Below the pieces are notes generated by a model that saw nothing but the letters and a program-made list of their open reading frames with translations, was not told the DNA's origin and made no database searches. A stretch of DNA of 32,830 bases from Secundilactobacillus pentosiphilus (GTDB taxonomy: Bacteria; Bacillota; Bacilli; Lactobacillales; Lactobacillaceae), in the NCBI RefSeq assembly GCF_002217985.1, contig NZ_BCMI01000026.1, positions 1-32,830 on the forward strand. The letters are read 5' to 3'. Shown piece by piece: positions 25,220-32,830 of this stretch (the stretch's first letter is position 1; each line of letters starts with the position of its first letter). Both the position numbers and the translations under genes were made by a program.

Positions 25220-26336
25220 TCAATCAGGGTTGGCTTGCTCCAATTGATACTGTAAATAAGCATTAATAAACGGATCTAAATCCCCGTCCATAACAGCTTG
25301 TCCGTTACCTGTTTCATAGTTTGTGCGGTGATCTTTCACCATGGTATACGGATGGAAAACGTAGGAACGAATCTGAGAACCCCAGCCGATGTCCAGCTGT
25401 TCGCCCTCGATTGCGGCCTTCTGTTTAGCTTTCTTTTCTTCTTCCCGTTCGTACAACTTAGCTTTTAACATATTCATCGCTGTTTGACGGTTTTGCAACT
25501 GTGATCGTTGCGCTTGACTGGCGACCACGATTCCCGTAGGTTCGTGAGTGATCCGCACCGCTGATGACGTTTTGTTAACGTGTTGGCCACCTGCCCCGCT
25601 GGCCCGGTAAACATCAACTTTTAAATCAGCTGGGTTGATTTCAATGTTTACTGACTCATCCAGTTCCGGCAGCACATCTACTGAAGCAAACGATGTATGC
25701 CGCCGTCCAGCAGAATCAAATGGCGAGATCCGAACTAACCGGTGAACGCCCTTTTCCGAACGTAAGTACCCGTAGGCATTATGACCAGAAATTAAAATGG
25801 TGACCGAACTGATCCCGGCAACTTCACCGGCTTGATAGTCTAACGTCTCCACGGTAAAACCGTGCTGTTCAGCCCAGCGCGTATACATTCTTAACAGCAT
25901 TGACCCCCAGTCTTGGGATTCAGTACCGCCAGCACCAGGGTGAATTTCCAAAATAGCATTATTAGCATCGTAAGGCCCGTTCAGCAGTAAGTTTAACCGG
26001 TACTGCTGCAAGTTCTTCTTGAGTTTCGCCAAGTTGGTTTCCAATTCACTTTGGACCTCAGCATCAGGCCCCTCCTCCAACAGTTCAACTGCCACTGAAA
26101 TATCGCCCAACTGATTCTTCAAACTCTGGTATGATTCTGATTTCGCTTTTAGCTGATTGGTCTCATCAATTAACTTTTGGGCCCTAGGCTGATTATCCCA
26201 AAAACCGGGTTCAGCCATTTTTGATTCATTGATTGAAATACTTTCGTTCAGGGCATCTAAGTCAAAGAGACCTCCCAAAGCCATCGATTTCACTTGTCAT
26301 GGCTTTTATATCATGTTTAATATCACTGAGTTCCAT
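25220..26336 (-). CDS. prfB: Peptide chain release factor 2, with +1 programmed frameshift
   Basis: RF2 ends translation at UGA and UAA. The gene is in two frames. A short zero frame starts at ATG 26336 behind GGAGGT ([20 protein letters not shown], then GRSL) and stops at an in-frame TGA (26264-26262). The +1 frame continues [11 protein letters not shown] to 25220. The full product is about 371 residues. With that numbering the stop-codon recognition tripeptide SPF is at 204-206 and the catalytic GGQ at 249-251. The signal CTTTGAC with an internal GGGAGG is the classic autoregulatory RF2 frameshift. It lies between secA and a PDZ gene. Confidence 0.97.
26261..26276 (-). promoter_or_regulatory. 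RF2 programmed +1 frameshift site
   Basis: The minus strand reads GGGAGG-TCT-CTTTGAC (26276-26261). An internal Shine-Dalgarno lies 3 nt before the slippery CTT, followed by TGA and C. When RF2 is scarce the ribosome slips from CTT TGA to GAC; when it is ample, translation stops after 24 codons. Confidence 0.96.
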
Positions 26337-26403
26337 TATCCGTTACCTCCACAGTCAATAGTCAATTTTCAATATCAACTAAGCTATTATTTTTGCTAGA
26401 TAC

Positions 26404-26443
26404 GAAAAATCCGCATGACTAATTCGAGTCATACAGATTTTTC
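26404..26443 (-). terminator. Intrinsic terminator after secA
   Basis: GAAAAATC (26404-26411) pairs with GATTTTTC (26436-26443), and ATGACT (26415-26420) with AGTCAT (26427-26432), with internal mismatches. The minus strand ends the stem in a T run. It lies about 32 nt beyond the secA stop and upstream of prfB. Confidence 0.75.
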
Positions 26444-26475
26444 AATTAGCCGGCACTAACGCCGACTGAAGTTTT

Positions 26476-28839
26476 TTAACGCTTAATGTTTTGGCGAATT
26501 TCTGACTTCATGAACAGACGAGTCGCGTCATAATCAATGTCAGCAATCATTTCTTCAAACATCCGGTAGCCATCCTGTTGGTATTCAACCAATGGGTTCA
26601 ATTGACCATAACCACGCAAACCAATTGAGGTTCGCAGTTGATCCATCACGTCAATGTGATCGGTCCAATGAGAGTCTACCACCCGTAAGATAACAACTTT
26701 TTCAAATTCAAGCATTTGAGCTGGATCATAGAGTTGCTTCTTCTTATCTTCATAAACGCCATCAGCTAGACCTTTAAGCAGATCCTTGATCTGGTCAGCA
26801 GACTTACCCTTAAGATCGTCCAACTTGATCTTATCCGGACTAACCAGTGCCGAAATAGCAAAGTCTAAAATCGTACTTAAGTCCCAATCTTTTTGTTCGC
26901 CTTGCGTATGAAGGTTGACCACGCGATCAATGGTGCGGTCAAACATTGGTTTGATTACCCAACGTAAGGACTCGTCTTCATTAATCACTTTGTTTCTTTG
27001 ACCATAGATCACTTCACGTTGTGCACGCATCACATCATCGTATTGCAGAACGTTCTTCCGTGAGTCGTAGTTGTTACCTTCAACCCGTTTTTGGGCGGAC
27101 TCAACCTGACGGCTGATCATCCGGCTCTTGATCACGGCATCGTCGCCTTCAACGTTCATTCGTTCCAAAAAGGCTTTAACCCGGTCAGTACCGAAACGAC
27201 GGAGCAAATCATCTTCAAGTGACAGGTAGAACTGAGTCAAACCTGGGTCACCTTGACGGCCTGAACGGCCACGAAGCTGGTTATCAATACGCCGAGATTC
27301 ATGTCGTTCAGTCCCCAGCACAACTAAACCGCCTAATTCACGAACACCGGGTCCAAGTTTGATATCGGTCCCACGACCAGCCATGTTGGTGGCAATCGTA
27401 ACCGCACCGCGTTGACCAGCATTCATGATAATGTCAGCTTCCTTAGCGTGGTTCTTGGCGTTCAAGACCACGTGCGGGATTTGAGCTTTATCTAGTAACT
27501 GTGAAATATATTCAGACGTTTCAACCGCAACAGTACCAATCAAGATTGGTTGACCCTTTTCGTGCAGTTCCTTAACCCGATCGGCAACCGCATTAAACTT
27601 GGCTTCCAAGGTTGGGTACAAAACGTCTGGTTCATCGATCCGAATAACCGGTTTATTGGTTGGTACTGAAATAACTTCCATGCTGTAAATCTCACGGAAT
27701 TCTTCAATTTCAGTCCGGGCAGTCCCGGTCATACCAGCTAATTTATCATACATCCGGAACATGTTTTGGTAAGTGATGTTAGCCATGGTCTTGGATTCTT
27801 CTTGAATATCCACGCCCTCTTTGGCTTCAATCGCTTGGTGCAGCCCATCAGAATAACGACGGCCTTCCATCACACGACCGGTAAATGAATCAACGATCAA
27901 AACCTCACCGTTTGAGACCACGTAGTCCTTATCACGAAGCATAATGAAATTAGCTCGTAAGGCTTGGTCCAAATGGTGGGTCAAAGCAGTGTTGTCCGTG
28001 TCAAAAAGGTTCTTAAGGTTAAAGTATTTTTCAGCCTTAGCGATCCCTTCTTCAGTCAGGGAGACACTCTTAGATTCCAAATCGATCTTGTAATCCGTAT
28101 CTTCATGCAACGTCTTAGCAAAACGGTCGGTCCGCTGGTACAGCTGCGACGTTCCTTCTGATTGACCTGAAATAATCAGTGGTGTCCGGGCTTCATCAAT
28201 CAGAATTGAATCCACTTCATCAACGATAGCAAAGTTCAACGGCCGCTGAACCATATCTTCCTTATAAACCACCATGTTATCACGAAGATAATCGAACCCA
28301 ATTTCTGAGTTGGTGGAATAAGTAATGTCGCAGTTATAGGCTGCCCGCTTTTCTTCGGGTGACTTTTCGGTCAGGTTTAAACCAACGCTTAAGCCCAGCC
28401 AGTTATATAACTCACCCATTTCTTCAGCATCACGGGATGACAGGTATTCGTTAACCGTCACAACGTGGACACCCTTACCAGCTAGTGCGTTAAGGTAAAC
28501 CGGCATTGTTGCGGTAAGCGTCTTACCTTCACCAGTCTTCATTTCGGCAATGTTACCTTCATGCAGCACGATACCACCCATGATTTGAACGTGGAATGGG
28601 TATAAACCCAGTACCCGCTTAGCCCCTTCACGAGCAACCGCAAAGGCTTCTGGTAGTAAGTCATCAAGCGTTTCACCATCTTGGTAACGTTTTTGAAATT
28701 CTGGTGTTTTTGCTTTTAAATCATCATCAGATAGGTTTTCGTACTCTTTTGAGTAATCGTTGACCTTATCTGCAATTTTGCTGATTCGTCGAAGTTCTCG
28801 TTTATCACTTTCGACCCAGCGCTTTAAAAAGTTAGCCAT
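26476..28839 (-). CDS. secA: Protein translocase ATPase SecA
   Basis: SecA is the motor that drives unfolded preproteins through SecYEG. The 787-residue protein has Walker A MKTGEGKT (residues 100-107), the DEAD-type [15 protein letters not shown] near 207, and [17 protein letters not shown] near 484. Helical scaffold and helical wing domains follow. It ends at [12 protein letters not shown], without the cysteine-rich zinc tail found in E. coli and B. subtilis SecA. Such short forms are common in lactobacilli. The ATG follows AGAAGGGA. It is preceded by its own candidate promoter and followed by a terminator, so it is probably monocistronic. Confidence 0.97.
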   Translation of the reverse strand: MANFLKRWVESDKRELRRISKIADKVNDYSKEYENLSDDDLKAKTPEFQKRYQDGETLDDLLPEAFAVAREGAKRVLGLYPFHVQIMGGIVLHEGNIAEMKTGEGKTLTATMPVYLNALAGKGVHVVTVNEYLSSRDAEEMGELYNWLGLSVGLNLTEKSPEEKRAAYNCDITYSTNSEIGFDYLRDNMVVYKEDMVQRPLNFAIVDEVDSILIDEARTPLIISGQSEGTSQLYQRTDRFAKTLHEDTDYKIDLESKSVSLTEEGIAKAEKYFNLKNLFDTDNTALTHHLDQALRANFIMLRDKDYVVSNGEVLIVDSFTGRVMEGRRYSDGLHQAIEAKEGVDIQEESKTMANITYQNMFRMYDKLAGMTGTARTEIEEFREIYSMEVISVPTNKPVIRIDEPDVLYPTLEAKFNAVADRVKELHEKGQPILIGTVAVETSEYISQLLDKAQIPHVVLNAKNHAKEADIIMNAGQRGAVTIATNMAGRGTDIKLGPGVRELGGLVVLGTERHESRRIDNQLRGRSGRQGDPGLTQFYLSLEDDLLRRFGTDRVKAFLERMNVEGDDAVIKSRMISRQVESAQKRVEGNNYDSRKNVLQYDDVMRAQREVIYGQRNKVINEDESLRWVIKPMFDRTIDRVVNLHTQGEQKDWDLSTILDFAISALVSPDKIKLDDLKGKSADQIKDLLKGLADGVYEDKKKQLYDPAQMLEFEKVVILRVVDSHWTDHIDVMDQLRTSIGLRGYGQLNPLVEYQQDGYRMFEEMIADIDYDATRLFMKSEIRQNIKR

Positions 28840-28872
28840 TCTTGATTCCCTTCTGTAAATCTGTTTTCAATT

Positions 28873-28902
28873 ATTATCATTCATTTGATTGCATACCAAC
28901 AA
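28873..28902 (-). promoter_or_regulatory. Candidate secA promoter
   Basis: The minus strand reads TTGTTG (28902-28897), an 18-nt spacer and GATAAT (28878-28873), about 34 nt upstream of the secA ATG. Confidence 0.5.
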
Positions 28903-28990
28903 CTAGTCTAACATTTATGTGTGGGTTTTAAAACTCATCTGCCGCTTATATTTTAAAAAAGCAGTGACAGCCGCCTTACACAGCGAATAC

Positions 28991-29027
28991 AAAAGGATCG
29001 AAGCCTCAATTAGAATAGCTTCGATCC
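28991..29027 (-). terminator. Intrinsic terminator after hpf
   Basis: GGATCGAAGC (28995-29004) and GCTTCGATCC (29018-29027) form a perfect 10-bp stem. The minus strand continues with TTTT. It lies about 25 nt beyond the hpf stop. Confidence 0.8.
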
Positions 29028-29051
29028 CTTCACAATTGCATTCTTAAATCA

Positions 29052-29606
29052 TTAATCGCCGGCTTCAATCAGGCCATAACGACCGTCATTGCGACGGTAA
29101 ACAATGTTGACCGCATCGGTTTCAGCGTCTTCATAGATAAAGAAGTCGTGCCCTAGCATATCCATTTGCAGGATTGCTTCTTCGTTATCCATTGGCTTTA
29201 AGGAAACTCGCTTTGTCCGCACGACTTCTAACTTTGAGTTCTTATCGTCGTCATCGTTATCAGCAGTTTCGGGGGTAAATTCAAGGTTTTTGAAGCCCTT
29301 TTCACGCGACTTACGGTTGACCTTTGTCTTGTACTTGCGGATCTGACGCTCTAGCTTATCCGTAACTAAATCAATACTTGCGTACAGATCTGGGGACGTT
29401 TCTTCTGCTCGTAGCGTTAAGTAAGGCAGCGGGATCGTCACTTCCACCTTTGAATCCTTATTTTGGTACACCTTCAGATTAACATGAGCAGTTGAATCCA
29501 CGCTTTGCTCAAAATACTTCTCAAGCTTACTGATCCGCTTTTGCACGTAATCCCGGATTGCTTGAGTGACCTCAATGTTTTCACCACGAATATTGAATGT
29601 GAGCAT
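29052..29606 (-). CDS. hpf: Ribosome hibernation promoting factor, long form
   Basis: Long HPF binds the 30S decoding centre through its N-terminal domain and joins two 70S ribosomes into inactive 100S particles through its C-terminal domain. The 184-residue product begins MLTFNIRGENIEVTQAIRDY (domain about 1-100). After a charged linker (DNDDDDKNSK) it has the dimerisation domain (about 125-180, including EAILQMDMLGHDFFIYEDAE). The ATG at 29606 follows GGGAGAG; a longer in-frame reading starting at 29651 would begin inside a leader hairpin. It has its own consensus promoter and a structured leader of about 80 nt. Confidence 0.95.
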   Translation of the reverse strand: MLTFNIRGENIEVTQAIRDYVQKRISKLEKYFEQSVDSTAHVNLKVYQNKDSKVEVTIPLPYLTLRAEETSPDLYASIDLVTDKLERQIRKYKTKVNRKSREKGFKNLEFTPETADNDDDDKNSKLEVVRTKRVSLKPMDNEEAILQMDMLGHDFFIYEDAETDAVNIVYRRNDGRYGLIEAGD

Positions 29607-29626
29607 AGAACTTCTCTCCCTTCCAC

Positions 29627-29679
29627 AACAAACAAAAGTTGATTTAAGCATGCCTGAAACCGTGGCTTAAATGTTTGTT
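29627..29679 (-). promoter_or_regulatory. Stem-loop in the hpf 5' leader
   Basis: ATTTAAGC (29642-29649) pairs with GCTTAAAT (29665-29672). AACAAACA (29627-29634) pairs with TGTTTGTT (29672-29679), with a bulge on one side. The structure ends about 10 nt before the hpf Shine-Dalgarno and has no T run, so it may influence mRNA stability or translation. Confidence 0.5.
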
Positions 29680-29693
29680 TTGTTTATAGCTTA

Positions 29694-29722
29694 ATTATAA
29701 TAGAAAGCGCTACAATACACAA
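29694..29722 (-). promoter_or_regulatory. hpf promoter with cre-like overlap
   Basis: The minus strand reads TTGTGT (29722-29717), 17 nt, TATAAT (29699-29694). The spacer contains, on plus, TAGAAAGCGCTACAA (29701-29715), two mismatches from the cre consensus WTGNAANCGNWNNCW. The promoter is strong by eye; CcpA control is speculative. Confidence 0.75.
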
Positions 29723-29764
29723 TAGTTTAGGGCAGAGAACCGTATTATTCTATGCTGATTGACC

Positions 29765-30445
29765 TTATCCGTGAGCCAGCGTAAGTCCCATAACCTCACT
29801 GGCACCAGCGTTTTGCAGTAATGTAGCTGCGTGCCTAATGGTCCGGCCAGTGGTATAAATATCATCAACGATCAAAACGCGTTTTTTATTAAATTTTTCA
29901 CTGGCTAAATTAATCACAAACGGTTGCTCAGTTTGCAGACGCTGCTGCCGATTTTTCTCTGATTGGGGCTGCCGCTTAACTAACTCCCGGGTAGCTAAAC
30001 CATCGGTGGTTTCAACCTTCTCTAATAACCCCGCAACCTGATTAAATCCTCGCTGCTGCAGGGTCGCTGGATTGACTGGAATGGGAATGACTAAATCGGC
30101 ATCAAACCGTTCAACCTCCCGTTTTATCTGCGTCTGAAAGACGTTTTTTAACCGGTAATCACCATAGAATTTATACTGTGATATATACTGTTTAAGAATA
30201 TCATTATACCGAAACAGCGCACGGTTTTTAAAGTTTGGCGGCGTTTGCCAGCGAAGACAGTCACTGCAGTATTTTTTTGCGCATAAACGGCCGCAGCCAG
30301 TACAAGCTTGATCAACCGGGATCGGCTCTAACTGACCGACACACGTTTGGCAGAGCAGCTCATCTTCAACGGGCTGAAAGTTTAAGACCTGCCAGAGTGT
30401 CAGCTGTGGCAAAAGAGGCCTGTGACACAGTAAACATTCAGTCAT
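29765..30445 (-). CDS. comFC: ComFC-family competence / phosphoribosyltransferase-like protein
   Basis: ComFC is a cytoplasmic late-competence protein needed for efficient DNA uptake in naturally competent Gram-positives. The 226-residue product has N-terminal zinc-binding cysteines (CLLC at 4-7, CQTC at 32-35, CTGC at 48-51, CSDC at 60-63). A C-terminal type-I phosphoribosyltransferase fold follows, with the PRPP loop VLIVDDIYTTGRT near residues 190-202. The ATG at 30445 overlaps the comFA stop by 8 nt and has AAGGGGTGAT upstream. Whether the host is naturally competent cannot be told. Confidence 0.92.
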   Translation of the reverse strand: MTECLLCHRPLLPQLTLWQVLNFQPVEDELLCQTCVGQLEPIPVDQACTGCGRLCAKKYCSDCLRWQTPPNFKNRALFRYNDILKQYISQYKFYGDYRLKNVFQTQIKREVERFDADLVIPIPVNPATLQQRGFNQVAGLLEKVETTDGLATRELVKRQPQSEKNRQQRLQTEQPFVINLASEKFNKKRVLIVDDIYTTGRTIRHAATLLQNAGASEVMGLTLAHG

Positions 30446-31787
30446 GAGTATCACCCCTTAATAACCCGGTTTGACGGGCTTTTCGGTTAACAAATTTTAT
30501 TTGCCGCCGTGCCTCCTTGATGGCCCTAGTCTGGCCCTCAGCAAAGAACGCCACTAGTCCCTCAGGGAACTCGGCTTTGCGTCCAGCCCTGCCCGCGATT
30601 TGAACCAATGCGGCGGTAGAAAAAACGGCGTCGTCCGCACCCAGTACGATGACATCAATATCGGCAAAGGTCACACCCCGCTCTAAAATAGTCGTGGTAA
30701 TCAAACAGTCAAGCACGCCGTCCCTCATTTGCTGGACCTTTTCGTGGCGGTTAACATCCCCCGCGTGAACGGTTGCAGTTTTGAGCGCTGAAAACTGCAA
30801 TTGGATGATGGCTTGGAGGCGCGTTAAGTCACTGACCCGTGGTACAAACAGAAGGAAGCGGCGTTTTTGGGTCACCATTTTTTTGAGGGTTGCTTTGACA
30901 ACACTGGGCAAGCGTTGTTTGGCTAACGACTGACGCCACCGGCTAGTCAGCTTTAATTTAATTTCAGGCAGTGGATACCCATGATATCGAGCGGGTAAAT
31001 AGCTGACCGTCAGTTGTTTTTGTTTCTCCTGGCGCAGTAACGCTTTACTGGGAGTTGCCGTGAGATATAATAAGGCGCCTGCTTCTTTTTTTGCCTGTTC
31101 AGCCGCGTAATTTAACCCAGGATCCGCCGCAAACGGGAATGCATCCACTTCATCGACCACTAAAATATCAAAAGCATGGTAGAATCGAAGCAGTTGATGC
31201 GTTGTGCAAATTGTCAACTGGCAATAGTGGTAAGGCCTTTTCATCTCGCCATACAGCACAACCTGTGGAATACTAGTGAAGGCGGCCTGAAATCGCGGTG
31301 CAAGTTCTAAACAAACATCGATTCTTGGTGACGCAATTCCGATCCGTAATCCCTTCTTCAACGCCTGTTCAATGCCATAAAATAGCATTTCGGTTTTACC
31401 GGCACCCGTGACAGCCCACAACAAGTGCGTTTTACCGGCAGTAAAGACCTCATCGATCTGCCGGCTGCAAGCCTTTTGAGCAGCCGTTAATTCTCCCGTC
31501 CAGTCCAAGGGGGAATCAGTTCGAACCGCAAACTGGTTTGGCTCTGGTAGTGACCATAGCCACTGACTGGCAGTTACCCGTCCCAATTGAAAACAGTGCG
31601 GGCAATAGTAGTCTCCCTGCGGCAGCCGAACCGTTTGCTTCACCGTTCGCTGGCCGCACCGCTGACAAATTACCCACTGATCCGTCACCATCATGGCTGG
31701 TCGGCGGATCAATTGTGATTGCCAGCTAGACGCTACCGACAACTGTTCACTTAAAATTTGCCGACCAAATAATTGTTCGATTTGCAT
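30438..31787 (-). CDS. comFA: ComFA-family DNA-uptake ATPase
   Basis: ComFA is a DEAD-box-like ATPase that drives single-stranded DNA through the membrane channel during transformation. The 449-residue product has a zinc finger (CQRC 41-44, CPHC 62-65), Walker A AVTGAGKT (125-132), DEVD within VVDEVDAFPF, TATP near 245, and late helicase motifs including TTTILERGVTF and QIAGRAGR. The start ATG at 31787 lies suitably behind AAGGGGTGAT; an ATG two codons earlier is too close. The gene is intact, so the comF operon looks functional. It diverges from a yigZ-like gene. Confidence 0.93.
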   Translation of the reverse strand: MQIEQLFGRQILSEQLSVASSWQSQLIRRPAMMVTDQWVICQRCGQRTVKQTVRLPQGDYYCPHCFQLGRVTASQWLWSLPEPNQFAVRTDSPLDWTGELTAAQKACSRQIDEVFTAGKTHLLWAVTGAGKTEMLFYGIEQALKKGLRIGIASPRIDVCLELAPRFQAAFTSIPQVVLYGEMKRPYHYCQLTICTTHQLLRFYHAFDILVVDEVDAFPFAADPGLNYAAEQAKKEAGALLYLTATPSKALLRQEKQKQLTVSYLPARYHGYPLPEIKLKLTSRWRQSLAKQRLPSVVKATLKKMVTQKRRFLLFVPRVSDLTRLQAIIQLQFSALKTATVHAGDVNRHEKVQQMRDGVLDCLITTTILERGVTFADIDVIVLGADDAVFSTAALVQIAGRAGRKAEFPEGLVAFFAEGQTRAIKEARRQIKFVNRKARQTGLLRGDTHD

Positions 31788-31811
31788 GATCATCACCCCT
31801 TACTAGACATA

Positions 31812-31819
31812 CATACGTA
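31812..31819 (-). promoter_or_regulatory. CIN-box-like element before comFA
   Basis: The minus strand reads TACGTATG, 6 of 8 matches to the streptococcal ComX box TACGAATA, about 25 nt upstream of the comFA ATG. This is weak evidence and the site is partly palindromic (TACGTA). Confidence 0.3.
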
Positions 31820-31840
31820 AGAAATGGAGTAAAGCTAACA

Positions 31841-32497
31841 ATGTCAGAAAATTATTTAACCATCAAAACCAGCGGCTCCCACGAACTGGAAATTAAAAAA
31901 TCCCGTTTTATCTGCAGTGTCCAGCGGGTCGCCAAAAAAGAAGACGCTGATGCCTTTATTGCGTCGGTGCAGCAAGATAATCCCAAGGCTAACCATAACT
32001 GTTTTGCCTATATGGTGGGCAAGCACGATGAAATACAGCGTGAAAGTGATGACGGCGAGCCCTCTGGAACTGCCGGCGTCCCTATTTTAGAAGTTTTAAA
32101 ACGGATGAAACTTCACGATACGGTGGCCGTCGTTACCCGTTACTTTGGCGGTACTAAACTGGGCGCAGGTGGTTTAATCCGGGCTTACAGCAACTCAACG
32201 TCACGGGCCATTGAAAACGTCGGCCTCGTTCAAAAAGTCCTGCAGCAAGATATCGTTTTGAACGTTTCGTACCCGAACTATGAAAAACTCAATTACCATC
32301 TTGAACAACAGCAGATTCAGGTCATTGATACAGCTTATGGCAGTGATGTGACGGTTACTATCGCGGTGGCTTTAAACGCAGTTGAACAAGTACAAACCAG
32401 CATCATGAACTTGCTTTCTGGACAGGTAACCATTAAAACGGGTGACAAACATTATCATGAGATTGACGTCCCCGTCTATCCTGATGCTGCAGATTAA
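31841..32497 (+). CDS. YigZ/IMPACT (UPF0029) family protein
   Basis: The 218-residue protein has the UPF0029/IMPACT N-terminal domain (about 1-125) with ANHNCFAYMVG, SDDGEPSGTAG and RYFGGTKLGAGGLIRAYS, followed by a C-terminal ferredoxin-like domain (DUF1949 type). Eukaryotic IMPACT modulates the GCN2 translation-control pathway; the bacterial function is not settled. The ATG follows GGAG with 10-11 nt spacing. It is divergent from comFA with only a 53-nt gap, so their promoters must overlap or lie inside each other's coding region. Confidence 0.9.
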   Translation: MSENYLTIKTSGSHELEIKKSRFICSVQRVAKKEDADAFIASVQQDNPKANHNCFAYMVGKHDEIQRESDDGEPSGTAGVPILEVLKRMKLHDTVAVVTRYFGGTKLGAGGLIRAYSNSTSRAIENVGLVQKVLQQDIVLNVSYPNYEKLNYHLEQQQIQVIDTAYGSDVTVTIAVALNAVEQVQTSIMNLLSGQVTIKTGDKHYHEIDVPVYPDAAD

Positions 32498-32708
32498 TGA
32501 AAATTTGGCGGACCGTTAAGCTGATGACGTCAGATTTTCCCGTGTGAACTACTCGGCACTAAAGTAACGAGCTTCTAGGAACACCGCTTACTTACACAAC
32601 ATTCATAAAATGCTACACAGAGGTTACGGCTATTGACTAAGGGCCGTTTTTGCTCAATACTTTAATCTAGAACACCTGCGCTACAACTCAGATTCCGGCC
32701 ATTTAACG
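32498..32708. other. Gap downstream of the yigZ-like gene
   Basis: About 210 nt with no convincing open reading frame, RNA gene or repeat. Transcripts from the yigZ-like gene probably end at the hairpin at 32709-32751. Confidence 0.5.
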
Positions 32709-32751
32709 AAAAAAACGTATTCCGACAAAGTTTGACGGAATACGTTTTTTT
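32709..32751. terminator. Bidirectional intrinsic terminator near the right edge
   Basis: A7-CGTATTCCG (32709-32724) and CGGAATACG-T7 (32736-32751) are perfectly complementary over 16 bases with an 11-nt loop. The A and T flanks allow termination in either direction. Confidence 0.9.
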
Positions 32752-32778
32752 GCGTTGAATTCTGGAATCTACCGAGTT

Positions 32779-32830
32779 GTGACGTGTACCCAAAAAGTTG
32801 GAACTAAATAGTTTTATTCTTCTAGGCAAC
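32779..32830. mobile_element. Possible end of an IS3-family insertion sequence
   Basis: TGTACCCAAAAAGTTGGA (from 32785) resembles the terminal inverted repeats of IS3-family (IS150-group) elements of lactic acid bacteria, which often carry CACCCAAAAAGTTGGAC-like ends. Only one end, and no transposase, is inside the window, so this rests on recall of a motif. Confidence 0.4.

Noticed and set aside
26262-26264. In-frame TGA near the 5' end of prfB as evidence of a pseudogene
   Set aside because: The context GGGAGG-TCT-CTTTGAC is the standard RF2 autoregulatory frameshift, so the gene is functional.

Overview
The window looks like chromosomal backbone from a lactic acid bacterium of the family Lactobacillaceae. 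The evidence is moderate G+C, strong purine-rich Shine-Dalgarno sites, occasional TTG/GTG starts, a 787-residue SecA without the C-terminal zinc tail, a long-form HPF, two PstB paralogues, and the gene neighbourhood hpf-secA-prfB / phoPR-pst / hprK-lgt-gpsA-trxB / uvrBA / rapZ-yvcK-whiA. The genus cannot be fixed by reading alone. Twenty-eight of the 30 genes lie on the minus strand; only the YeiH-type transporter and the YigZ-type protein lie on plus. No tRNA, rRNA or CRISPR array was seen.

Layout from right to left, which is the direction of most transcription: a plus-strand yigZ-like gene diverges from the late-competence pair comFA-comFC. Next come hpf (ribosome hibernation), secA, and prfB with its +1 programmed frameshift. 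A polytopic PDZ protein leads the two-component genes phoP-phoR. A terminator and a Pho-box promoter then introduce pstS-pstC-pstA-pstB-pstB-phoU. A separate promoter drives pspC-yvlD, followed by hprK-lgt-gpsA and, from its own likely promoter, trxB. A small GNAT-like gene follows. Then comes uvrB-uvrA behind a LexA-box promoter. A LysR regulator diverges from a YeiH-family transporter, next to an HdeD/DUF308 membrane protein. The window ends with rapZ-yvcK-whiA.

The genes cover phosphate sensing and uptake, nucleotide excision repair, carbon-catabolite control, lipid and lipoprotein synthesis, thiol redox, protein export and translation termination or hibernation. Control signals that can be read include the RF2 frameshift site, a LexA box, PhoP direct repeats, several sigma-A-type promoters and nine clear or probable intrinsic terminators.

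No wholly new system is evident. The points most worth a second look are a Gly-to-Ser change in the Walker A motif of one PstB, a PstS with no lipobox cysteine although lgt is nearby, cre-like sites at hpf and hprK, a CIN-box-like element before comFA, a MinJ-like PDZ gene between prfB and phoP, and a probable insertion-sequence end at the right edge.
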